Assembly: GCA_963772515.1 (NCBI GenBank)
Contig: CAVYXC010000002.1
Location: 62,001 to 126,000 of the forward strand
Direction: 5' to 3'
DNA length: 64,000 bases
Origin: JAFAHD01 sp963772515
GTDB taxonomy: Bacteria > Vulcanimicrobiota > Vulcanimicrobiia > Eremiobacterales > Eremiobacteraceae
Every line of letters starts with the position of its first letter. Within the stretch, counting starts at the first letter, position 1. The notes under the pieces are model-generated. The model made no database searches, was not told where the DNA came from, and saw only the letters and a list, made by a program, of their open reading frames with translations. Of this stretch, positions 25,392-32,823 are shown in pieces. The position numbers were made by a program, and so were the translations under genes.

Positions 25392-25864
25392 CGCGCGGCC
25401 ACGCCCCCGCAGGGCCGGACGATGACGGATCCCGTGGTGCCCGCGCTCGGCGCTGCAAGCGCATCGACCGCCGACACGCGATAGCGGAGCACCCCTGTGC
25501 CGCCGCGCAGATACGCGAACGCCTCGGAACCGACGTCGATGCTGCCCATGTACGTGAGGTCCGTCACCTGGCGCATGCCGGCCCTCAAGATGGTGGATTC
25601 CGGCAGTCGCGGATCAGCGCTGACATAATCGTAGCGGGCTGTCACGCGCAAGCTGTAGGCGGACGCGAACTGGCTGCGGATCGTCAGCACGGTGGGCAAC
25701 GCCGCGCCGCAGTCGCCGTAATACACGACTTGAGGAAGCGCGATGCCGGTGAGATAGACCGGCGGTGTCGACGCCGCGTCACCCCCGGCGAGGCATGGCG
25801 AAACGGCGCCCGCTATGAGGCTCACCATTGCGATCCATCGAATAAGGCGACTCGGCACAATCAT
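25388..25864 (-). CDS. Secreted protein of unknown function
   Basis: The 158-residue protein starts with a signal peptide (RLIRWIAMVSLIAGAVSPCLA). The mature part is rich in alternating hydrophobic and polar residues (SAYSLRVTARYDYVSA, VLRYRVSAVDAL), suggesting a small immunoglobulin-like beta-sandwich. Two cysteines (in GDCGAAL and RPCGG) could pair. No family is recognised. It is convergent with the decarboxylase gene and overlaps it by 4 bp. Confidence 0.65.
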   Translation of the reverse strand: MIVPSRLIRWIAMVSLIAGAVSPCLAGGDAASTPPVYLTGIALPQVVYYGDCGAALPTVLTIRSQFASAYSLRVTARYDYVSADPRLPESTILRAGMRQVTDLTYMGSIDVGSEAFAYLRGGTGVLRYRVSAVDALAAPSAGTTGSVIVRPCGGVAAR

Positions 25865-25941
25865 GCCACAATCTCCTTAACCCTGCCTTAAGCATGTTAA
25901 CGCCGCGTCGCATGCACCCCTTTACGGCGGATCGATGACTG

Positions 25942-25972
25942 GAAAAGAAAGACCCCGCGCATCGGCGCGAGG
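25942..25972 (-). terminator. Intrinsic terminator after the lipoprotein gene
   Basis: Read on the minus strand, the stem CCTCGCGC / GCGCGGGG with a CGAT loop (arms 25953-25960 and 25965-25972) is followed by TCTTTCTTTTCC. It fits a rho-independent terminator for the lipoprotein gene that ends at 26017. Confidence 0.7.
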
Positions 25973-26016
25973 CCTCGTTGGGACCGCAGCGGCTCGGACG
26001 CCGCCCCGAGAGGCTG

Positions 26017-26691
26017 CTACTGTTTCTCCGCGCTGATCAGGATGATCGCGCGCTTGTCCGAGTTGCGGAACTCATTGACCGCGGCGATCGCGGCGCCGAG
26101 CGGTGCGCTCTTGTCCAACATCTCGCTGATGGACTGGCCTGTGCGCTGCTTGACCTGAGCGTCCATGCCCGCGCGCAGCGGCGGCGGCATCGAATTGTAC
26201 TTGTCGAGCACCGCCAGCACGGGTCCGAGCTTCGTGCTGATCATCTTCGGATCCATCACCACGATGGTGGCGCCTTTGGAGTTGCCCGAGATGAACGCCA
26301 CGTAGTTGATGCCGTAGCGATTGACCGCGGACTGGACGCTCTGCGGTGTATTCGCTTTGGTGTAGCCTGCGGGTGGCGCGACCGTCGCCAGCCACTTGTT
26401 GAGATCGTCCGTCGACTGCAGGCTCGAGGCCACGACTTCGTGCCCCGCGTAATTCCCTTTGCCCAGCGACGCCATCGCGGTGCCTTGTTCTTGCGAGGGA
26501 TCGATGGTCTGATGGAAGTCGCGCGCGTCGATCACCGAGGCGCTGTCCGGCAGCGGCAGCCCGGTCGTGTTGGTCAGCGCAGTGGCTGCGGTCGCGGTCG
26601 CTTCAGGCGCGCTCGTCTGCTGCTGGCCCTTCGAGCAGCCGGCGGCGAGGAGCGCCATGCACGCGGCGGCAATGAGTAGACGGGTTCTCAT
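26017..26691 (-). CDS. Lipoprotein of unknown function
   Basis: The 224-residue protein has a lipobox LLAAGCSKG, so it should be lipidated at C19 and membrane-anchored. A low-complexity Thr/Ala linker (about 26-45) leads to a folded part with VIDARDFHQTIDPS, SKGATIVVMDPKMI and a C-terminal helix-strand region ending SDKRAIILISAEK. No family is recognised. It lies 43 bp downstream of citrate synthase on the same strand and ends at an intrinsic terminator, so both may share a transcript. Confidence 0.7.
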   Translation of the reverse strand: MRTRLLIAAACMALLAAGCSKGQQQTSAPEATATAATALTNTTGLPLPDSASVIDARDFHQTIDPSQEQGTAMASLGKGNYAGHEVVASSLQSTDDLNKWLATVAPPAGYTKANTPQSVQSAVNRYGINYVAFISGNSKGATIVVMDPKMISTKLGPVLAVLDKYNSMPPPLRAGMDAQVKQRTGQSISEMLDKSAPLGAAIAAVNEFRNSDKRAIILISAEKQ

Positions 26692-26734
26692 CGGAACTGT
26701 GCCCCCTCTTCGGAACGAAATGGAAAGCGCCGGT

Positions 26735-27889
26735 TCAGCGGCGCTCGATTGAGACCCACGGTAAGCCGACCAACCCGGTGTACTCGACTTGCGGCCGAAT
26801 CAGCCGGTTATCCTTCATCTGTTCCATGATGTGAGCGGTCCAACCGGCCATCCGCGCGCAGGCGAACATGCACGTGAACGTGTCGGGTTCGATGCCCAAC
26901 GCGTACAGCGTGGGCGCGCTGTAGAACTCGACGTTCGCGTACAAGCGGCGGCCGGGTTTCTTCTCATGCAGGGCGGCGACGGCGACGTCTTCGAGCTTGC
27001 GCGCCACGGCGTACCACTGCGGCGTGCCGTTGCTTTGTCCGAGGTCGCGCGCCATCTTCTCGAGCGGTTCCGCGCGCGGGTCGCGCACCTTGTATTCGCG
27101 GTGGCCGATGCCCATGACGCGATCGCCCTTCTCGAGCAGCGCGCGCACGTAGGCCTCTGCCTTGTCCGGCTCGCCGATGTCGAGGATCATCTTCATGACT
27201 TTGCCGGGCGCGCCGCCGTGGAGATCACCTTGCAGCGTCGCGACCGCCGACGTCACAGCCGCGTACATGTCCGCCCACGTGCTGGCGGTCACCCGTGCGG
27301 CGAAGGTCGAGGCATTGAAACCGTGATCGGCGAGCAAGACGAAATACACGTCGAGCGTGCGCGCCGCCATCTCGCTTGGCGCCTCGTCGTTCTTCATATA
27401 AAGGAAATTCGCGGCGTGGTTTAGGTCAGCGCGCGGCGCCACGGGTTCGAGGCCGCGGCGCAACCGGTCCCAAGCCGCGACCGCCGTCGCCGCGGCGGCG
27501 GTCAAGCGCATCGCCGTCGAGAAATCGGATACGTGGGTGCCGTCGGCTCGCGGCGGCACGTGCAACGAAAGCGATGACACCGCGGTGCGCAACACGTCCA
27601 TCGGCCACGCGCTGTCCGGCACGCCGCGAAGCATGTCGAGGACCGGACCGGGCAGAGCGCGCTGTGCTGCCATCTCGCGCCGCGTCGCATCGAGCTCCGT
27701 GCGGTTGGGCAGCCGCCCGTGCCAGAGCAGGTACGCGACCTCTTCGAACGACGCGTGGTCGGCGAGATCGGCGATGTCGTAGCCGCGATAGGTGAGGCGG
27801 CCCTCCTCGCCGGCGACCAAACTGATGCCCGTGGCCCCGACGGATACACCTTCGAGTCCCGGATTGACGGTGATGCTGCTGTTCTTGAC
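26735..27889 (-). CDS. Citrate synthase (possible non-canonical GTC start)
   Basis: The 384-residue protein has the citrate synthase fold with catalytic histidines in LHGGAPG and GIGHREYKVRDPRAE. The catalytic-acid motif reads NVEFYSA where most enzymes have NVDFYS, so the Asp is replaced by Glu, a change I associate with some actinobacterial CitA-like enzymes. It condenses acetyl-CoA with oxaloacetate, or possibly propionyl-CoA. A strong GAGGAGG (27897-27903) sits 7 nt before a GTC codon where homology begins. The nearest canonical in-frame start is GTG at 27982, which lacks a good ribosome site and would add 31 residues. Confidence 0.87.
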   Translation of the reverse strand, partial: VKNSSITVNPGLEGVSVGATGISLVAGEEGRLTYRGYDIADLADHASFEEVAYLLWHGRLPNRTELDATRREMAAQRALPGPVLDMLRGVPDSAWPMDVLRTAVSSLSLHVPPRADGTHVSDFSTAMRLTAAAATAVAAWDRLRRGLEPVAPRADLNHAANFLYMKNDEAPSEMAARTLDVYFVLLADHGFNASTFAARVTASTWADMYAAVTSAVATLQGDLHGGAPGKVMKMILDIGEPDKAEAYVRALLEKGDRVMGIGHREYKVRDPRAEPLEKMARDLGQSNGTPQWYAVARKLEDVAVAALHEKKPGRRLYANVEFYSAPTLYALGIEPDTFTCMFACARMAGWTAHIMEQMKDNRLIRPQVEYTGLVGLPWVSIERR

Positions 27890-27896
27890 GGTCGTG

Positions 27897-27903
27897 CCTC
27901 CTC
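27897..27903 (-). promoter_or_regulatory. Ribosome binding site pointing to a GTC start for citrate synthase
   Basis: GAGGAGG on the minus strand is followed after 7 nt by GTC (27889-27887), with no ATG, GTG or TTG at the expected distance in frame. This is either a rare GUC initiation or a substitution of GTG or ATG in this sequence. Confidence 0.5.
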
Positions 27904-27985
27904 TACGCCGTCCCTGAGGTTCTTGCGAGCGGTCGAACCCACCTCGCCCAGGGGCAAGGCGTGCCGCGGCGCGAAAAGTCACGAC

Positions 27986-29176
27986 GTGCCTGGCGCGCTC
28001 GACCGGCCCGATCCGCGACCGCCTTCCGTGCTGTTCCTGTTCTCGGACACCGGCGGCGGGCATCGCACTGCCGCCGAAGCGATCGACAGCGCGCTACATC
28101 GGCTCGCGCGAGGGCGCCTCGTGCGCACCGACATGGTCGACGCCTTTGCCGCCTGCGGCATCTTCCCGCTGCGCGAGGGCATCAAGAGCTACGGCGCATT
28201 GCTCAACGTCCAGCCAAGCCCGTATCCGGCGCTCTTCCATCTTTCCAACGGCCGCACGCGCGCGCGGATCATGACCGAGCTGGGCAAGCCGTTCATCCGG
28301 CGCAACTTCCGCCAGCTCGTCGAGCGCTTGGACCCGTCGCTCGTCGTCTCGGTGCACCCGCTGCTCAACGAACTCGCGCGCGAGACCATCGACGAGATGG
28401 GCAACCGCGCGCCGCTGATCACGGTGATCACCGATCTCGTGACGATCCATCACGCGTGGACATCGGATTCCGCCGCCGATCAGTACGTGGTGGCATCTGC
28501 GGAGGCAGCGCGCGTGTGCGTCAGCCGCGGCATCCCGGCCGATCGCGTGCACAATTTGGGATTGCCGATCCGCGACGGTTTCTCGCCATCAAAGGATCCG
28601 GCCGCGGACAAACGCGCCCTCGGGCTGGATCCTGCGCGCCGAACGCTGCTCGTGATGTCCGGCGGCGAAGGTGGCGGCCGCTTGCGCAGCATCGTGCGCC
28701 AGATCGCGGGCACCGTGCGTGCGCTCAACCTGCAAGTCGTCGCGATTTGCGGACGCAACGAAGGCCTGCGCGAGCGTATGCTTGCGCTGGCACCGCGTTT
28801 CGGGTCCGATGCGAAAGTGCTCGGCTTTGTCGACAACATCGCGGATTACATGCGCGCGGCGGACGCGCTGCTCTCGAAGGCTGGGCCGGGAACGATCGCG
28901 GAGGCGGCGGCATGCGGGCTGCCGATCATCATCTGCGATTATATCTCCGGCCAAGAGGCGGGCAATTTAGGTTTTGTGGAATCACGCGCGGCCGGCGTGG
29001 TCGCGTTAGAGGCACGCGACGTCAGCGCGACGCTGCGCCGCTTCTTCGGCAGCGATCCTTCGGTGCTGCAATCGTATCATCAGAACGCGCTTGAGAGCGC
29101 GCGGCCACATGCGGCGGACGACATCGCGAACTTTTTGCTCGCGCAGCTGCCCGAGCCGGCAAAAGTCGCGGTCTAG
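27986..29176 (+). CDS. UgtP/MGDG-synthase-like glycosyltransferase (GT28)
   Basis: The 396-residue protein fits the MGD1/UgtP group of GT-B glycosyltransferases, which add sugar to diacylglycerol. The N-terminal VLFLFSDTGGGHRTAAEAI is the hallmark glycine-rich loop of the MGDG_synth domain, followed by LVVSVHPLLNEL and VITDLVTIHHAW. The C-terminal GT28 half has LLVMSGGEGGGRL and the UDP-sugar region SKAGPGTIAEAAACGLPIII. The GTG at 27986 is used; homology starts about 15 residues later. It is divergent from citrate synthase. Role and acceptor are inferred from the family only. Confidence 0.83.
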   Translation: MPGALDRPDPRPPSVLFLFSDTGGGHRTAAEAIDSALHRLARGRLVRTDMVDAFAACGIFPLREGIKSYGALLNVQPSPYPALFHLSNGRTRARIMTELGKPFIRRNFRQLVERLDPSLVVSVHPLLNELARETIDEMGNRAPLITVITDLVTIHHAWTSDSAADQYVVASAEAARVCVSRGIPADRVHNLGLPIRDGFSPSKDPAADKRALGLDPARRTLLVMSGGEGGGRLRSIVRQIAGTVRALNLQVVAICGRNEGLRERMLALAPRFGSDAKVLGFVDNIADYMRAADALLSKAGPGTIAEAAACGLPIIICDYISGQEAGNLGFVESRAAGVVALEARDVSATLRRFFGSDPSVLQSYHQNALESARPHAADDIANFLLAQLPEPAKVAV

Positions 29177-29192
29177 CGGCCCAGTCCTTCGC

Positions 29193-30146
29193 TTAGGGAA
29201 TTCCGTGCAGCGCCATGCACGCCGAGCCGACGATACCGGCGTTGTTACCCAGCTTCGCACGCACGATCGTCGTCTGGTGTTTGGGCACCATCGTCGTCTG
29301 CTCGTCGACCAGTTTGGTCAGCGGGGTGACGAGCAACGAGTCGTCGGTCCGCCCGACGCCGCCGCCCAATGCGATCACTTCTGGGTTGACGAAGGCGATG
29401 ACGTTGGCGAGTCCAGTCGCCAGGTCGCGCAGCCATGCCCGCCACGTCGCCAACGCGTGCTCATCCCCCACCGCGGCCGCGCGCGAAATCATCTTCGAAC
29501 CCCAATCGACCTGCGGCGTGCCGGTCAGCAGGGTGCTGCGCGGAAACGACGGCGCGAGCGCGAGCGCATGGCGCAACAGCGCGGTGCCTGAGGCTTGGGC
29601 CTCGAAACAGCCCATCTTGCCGCACGTGCAGACGAAACCGGAGCCCTCGCGGATCACGTGATGTCCGATCTCGCCGGCGCCCATCGTGTGGCCCAACACG
29701 AGCTTGCCGTTGGCGACGATGCCGCCGCCGATGCCGGTGCCGAGCGTGATCAGCACGAAATCGCGCGCACCCTTGCCGACGCCGTACAGATACTCGCCGA
29801 TGGTGGCGCAGCGCGCATCGTTGAGCAGATGGATCGGGCGGCCGAGCTTTTTTTCGAGTCTTTCTTTGAGCGGCACGTCGTGCCACCCGAAGTTGGGCGA
29901 GAAGCGTACGGTCCCCGTACGCTCGTCGATGTTGCCCGGCGAGCCGACGCCGATGCCGGAGAGTTTGGCGCGTTTGTCGAGCGAGGCGCTCGCCTTGCCC
30001 ACGACTTTGGCCACTTCGGCGACCACGTACTTGACGTCGTGCGACTCGAGCTCGCGGCTATAGATGTTATGGACGCGGCCGCGCTCGTCGACCGGCGCTG
30101 CGGCCACGTGCGTGCCGCCAAGGTCCACGCCGATCGCCCACTTCAC
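29193..30146 (-). CDS. ROK-family sugar kinase, probable glucokinase
   Basis: The 317-residue protein is a ROK kinase with the N-terminal phosphate-1 motif AIGVDLGGTH, the ROK signature region LITLGTGIGGGIV, a GAGEIGHH loop and the zinc motif CTCGKMGCFEAQASG. Glucokinases with this set phosphorylate glucose at C6 using ATP; N-acetylmannosamine kinases share the motifs, so the sugar is not certain. It is the first gene transcribed away from tRNA-Leu, on the same strand 26 bp downstream of it. Confidence 0.85.
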   Translation of the reverse strand: MKWAIGVDLGGTHVAAAPVDERGRVHNIYSRELESHDVKYVVAEVAKVVGKASASLDKRAKLSGIGVGSPGNIDERTGTVRFSPNFGWHDVPLKERLEKKLGRPIHLLNDARCATIGEYLYGVGKGARDFVLITLGTGIGGGIVANGKLVLGHTMGAGEIGHHVIREGSGFVCTCGKMGCFEAQASGTALLRHALALAPSFPRSTLLTGTPQVDWGSKMISRAAAVGDEHALATWRAWLRDLATGLANVIAFVNPEVIALGGGVGRTDDSLLVTPLTKLVDEQTTMVPKHQTTIVRAKLGNNAGIVGSACMALHGIP

Positions 30147-30172
30147 GACTTCGCTCGCACCCTTTCATGATG

Positions 30173-30259
30173 TGGTGCCCAGGACAGGACTCGAACCTGC
30201 ACCGGTTTTACCCGACTAGCCCCTCAAACTAGCGCGTCTACCAATTCCGCCACCTGGGC
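30173..30259 (-). tRNA. tRNA-Leu, anticodon GAG
   Basis: The minus strand folds into a cloverleaf with acceptor stem GCCCAGG/CCTGGGC, D-arm GGCGGAATTGGTAGACGC and anticodon stem CTAGT/GCTAG enclosing TTGAGGG (anticodon GAG). A long variable arm typical of class II leucine tRNAs (TCGGGTAAAACCGG) and the T-loop GGTTCGAGTCC follow. The CCA end is encoded (30173-30175). It decodes CUC and CUU leucine codons. Confidence 0.95.
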
Positions 30260-30331
30260 GGGCACCTCAAGCGGCCGGTTGGTTTCGGCCGCAGCCGTGG
30301 GTTTTCCCCGCGAAGCGCTCGCGGGATTGGG

Positions 30332-31255
30332 TCATTCGACGTTTGGATCGAGCGCGTCGCGCAGACCGTCGCCCATGTAATTGATGGCGAGCACCGTCAA
30401 GAAGATGCACAGGCCTGGGAACACGCCGGCCCACCAGGCGATCTGCATGTTCTCTTGCGCGTTGGTCAGCATGTTGCCCCACGACGCGGTTGGCGGCTGG
30501 ACGCCGAAGCCCAAGTACGACAGCGCGGACTCGAGGATGATGATGCCGGCGACGTCGAGGGTCGCCTGGACGATGATCGGCGCCGCGGCGTTGGGCAGCA
30601 GGTGCTTGAACATGATCGAGACGTTGCGGCTGCCGATGGCACGCGCCGCCTCGGCGAACTCTTTCTCGCGCAGGCTCAAGAACGCGCCGCGCACGAGGCG
30701 CGCAACCGTCATCCAAGAGAGCACGCCGATGATGAGCGCCACGTACGCCGGCCCGAGCGATGACTTGACCGAAGTCGCCGCGACGATGCCGGTGAGCACC
30801 AGCAGCAGCGGCAGCAGCGGGATGGACAAGAACACATCGGTGACGCGCATGATGACGTAATCGACCCAGCCGCCGAAGAAGCCGGCACACGCGCCGAGGA
30901 TCGTCCCTAACACGACTTCGATAAGCATCGCGCTGCCGGCCAGCGACAACGAGATGCGCCCGCCGTACATCAGACGGGTGAGCAGATCGCGCCCTAACTC
31001 GTCGGTACCGAGGATGTGCCCGTTGACGCCCGGCGCGAGCGGCGTGCCCTGCCATACCGGATCGATGGCGGCCGGATCGTAATGCGAGAGCAGCGGCGCG
31101 AAGATCGCGGCGGTCACGAAGACCAGCAGTACGACGGCGCCGATGAGCGCCGGCCGGTGACGAGAGAATTTCTTCCAGGCGAGATTGCGCCGCCCGACCA
31201 GATCTTCGTCGTCTGGAACGGCTAGAGGCGGGAGGGTCTGCGTTGCGACTGCCAC
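30332..31255 (-). CDS. Dipeptide/oligopeptide ABC permease (DppC type)
   Basis: The 307-residue inner-membrane protein has an N-terminal OppC-like segment, six membrane spans and the EAA loop EFAEAARAIGSRNVSIMFKH that contacts the ATPase. The HILGTDELGRDLLTRLMYGGR motif is typical of DppC/OppC. It forms the second half of the channel with the DppB-type gene 9 bp upstream. No binding protein or ATPase genes adjoin, so these must be encoded elsewhere. The substrate is probably a peptide, but nickel and other Dpp-like ligands are possible. Confidence 0.87.
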   Translation of the reverse strand: MAVATQTLPPLAVPDDEDLVGRRNLAWKKFSRHRPALIGAVVLLVFVTAAIFAPLLSHYDPAAIDPVWQGTPLAPGVNGHILGTDELGRDLLTRLMYGGRISLSLAGSAMLIEVVLGTILGACAGFFGGWVDYVIMRVTDVFLSIPLLPLLLVLTGIVAATSVKSSLGPAYVALIIGVLSWMTVARLVRGAFLSLREKEFAEAARAIGSRNVSIMFKHLLPNAAAPIIVQATLDVAGIIILESALSYLGFGVQPPTASWGNMLTNAQENMQIAWWAGVFPGLCIFLTVLAINYMGDGLRDALDPNVE

Positions 31256-31264
31256 AGCGGACTC

Positions 31265-32248
31265 CTAATCGTACTTGACGCGCGGGTCGAGCCAGCCGTA
31301 CGCCAGATCCGCGAGCAAGTTGAACAGCACGACGAGAATCGAGATGAGGACCAGATAGCCCATGAGCAGCCCGAAGTCTTGTTGGCCCAACGCGGTGATG
31401 AAGAGCCGGCCGGCGCCCGGCCACGCGAAGATCTGTTCGGTGATCAACGCGCCGCCCACCAAGAACGGTATGGTGAGCGCGACGACGGTCACCACAGGCA
31501 TCAGTCCATTCTTGAGACCGTGCTTGAGCAGGATCGTCATGAAGGGCAGACCCTTGGCGGCCGCGGTGCGCATGTAATCGGTGTGCAGCACCTCTTGCAT
31601 CGAGGCGCGCGTGAAGCGCGACCAGGTCGCGACCTGCAGCAAGGCGAGCACGGTGACCGGCAGGATCAAGTGCCTGATGCGATCGAGCAGATCGCCGCCG
31701 TCCGTCGATGTTATCCCGGCCGATGGCAACTGGAAGTCGAACGCGTAGCCGAACGCCTGCCAGTGAATGCCTTTGACCGCGAACAGCAGTTGGAGCAGCA
31801 GCGCGAAGAAGAACGATGGCATCGACTGTCCGAAGAAGGCGAACGTCGTGACGAAATAATCGAGCGGCGAGTACGGGCGGAGCGCGGCGAGGATGCCGAG
31901 CGTGAGGCCGATCGCCAGCGAGATCACGAACGAGGTGATCATCAGCTCGAGCGTCGCCGGCAAGCGTTCGACGAATGCTTCGACGACGGTGGTCGAGTTC
32001 AGGGTCGACCAACCCCAGTCGCCGTGCAGCACCTTCCCCAGCCAGTTGAGGTATTGGATGTAGACCGGGCGATCGAGGCCGAGATTGTGCTGCAGGCGCG
32101 CGATATCGGCGGCGGTCAAATGCGGATTGCCGGCGTAGGCGGCCAGTCCGCCGCCCGGCATGGCGTGCAGAATGGCGAAGAGGATCATGCTGATCAACAG
32201 CAAGAGGGGAATCGCCTGAAGAGTGCGGCGGATGGCGTAGGTCAGCAT
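31265..32248 (-). CDS. Dipeptide/oligopeptide ABC permease (DppB type)
   Basis: The 327-residue protein shows the DppB/OppB pattern: first span TYAIRRTLQAIPLLLLISM, a periplasmic stretch with NLGLDRPVYIQYLNWL, six membrane spans and the loop DYMRTAAAKGLPFMTILLKH. With the DppC-type protein it would form the transmembrane pore of a peptide importer. A small secreted-protein gene lies 13 bp upstream on the same strand and may be part of the transcript. Confidence 0.87.
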   Translation of the reverse strand: MLTYAIRRTLQAIPLLLLISMILFAILHAMPGGGLAAYAGNPHLTAADIARLQHNLGLDRPVYIQYLNWLGKVLHGDWGWSTLNSTTVVEAFVERLPATLELMITSFVISLAIGLTLGILAALRPYSPLDYFVTTFAFFGQSMPSFFFALLLQLLFAVKGIHWQAFGYAFDFQLPSAGITSTDGGDLLDRIRHLILPVTVLALLQVATWSRFTRASMQEVLHTDYMRTAAAKGLPFMTILLKHGLKNGLMPVVTVVALTIPFLVGGALITEQIFAWPGAGRLFITALGQQDFGLLMGYLVLISILVVLFNLLADLAYGWLDPRVKYD

Positions 32249-32261
32249 GGCTTCACTGGTA

Positions 32262-32681
32262 TTACGGTGTAGGCTGGGTGACCGGTTTGCCGTCGGAGCG
32301 ACGCACGTCGTCGGCCACGACCCAACCGTAATGACCCCGGTTCGGACCGTCGGTGAGCTTGACGCCGACCAGATCCAGATTCGAACTGGAGTACGTCGGA
32401 TGAGCAGCGGCTTCTTTGCACCCTACCGTGATCGCTTTCGTTCCTGGCTGTGCCAGAACCGTGTGGCGCAGCACCGTCTCTGTGTCGTAATCGCCCTGAA
32501 GGTATGCCGCCAAACGCTGCGATGAGTCCCAGACAAAGACGTCGGGATCGGGGCTTTGCGATGCGAGCAACACGTGATCGCCGAGCGCCACCACGCAGGC
32601 GGCAGACGCTTGGGCGGCCAGCGCAGCGAAGGCGGAAACGAAGAGCCCAACGGCGAGCGTGCGCGGCCACCTGACGAACAT
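32262..32681 (-). CDS. Secreted SH3-like small protein of unknown function
   Basis: The 139-residue protein has a signal peptide (TLAVGLFVSAFAALAAQASA). The mature part resembles bacterial SH3-type modules in its ordering: DHVLLASQSPDPDVFVWDS, then LDLVGVKLTDGPNRGHYGWV and a terminal VVADDVR. Two cysteines (AACVVAL, TVGCKEA) may pair. No named family is recognised. It precedes the DppB gene by 13 bp. Confidence 0.65.
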   Translation of the reverse strand: MFVRWPRTLAVGLFVSAFAALAAQASAACVVALGDHVLLASQSPDPDVFVWDSSQRLAAYLQGDYDTETVLRHTVLAQPGTKAITVGCKEAAAHPTYSSSNLDLVGVKLTDGPNRGHYGWVVADDVRRSDGKPVTQPTP

Positions 32682-32823
32682 GCGATTGCCGAGCTTCGCT
32701 GTCCCGGGCCGCCCTCCCGCTAGAAGACTCGGTTCCCGGGTGTATTTTGTGATGCGAGCTGCGGCCGTGCAGCGTGGTTTTCAGGGAAAGCCGCCCCAGA
32801 GCAAGGGCTCGCACGCCTGGCTT

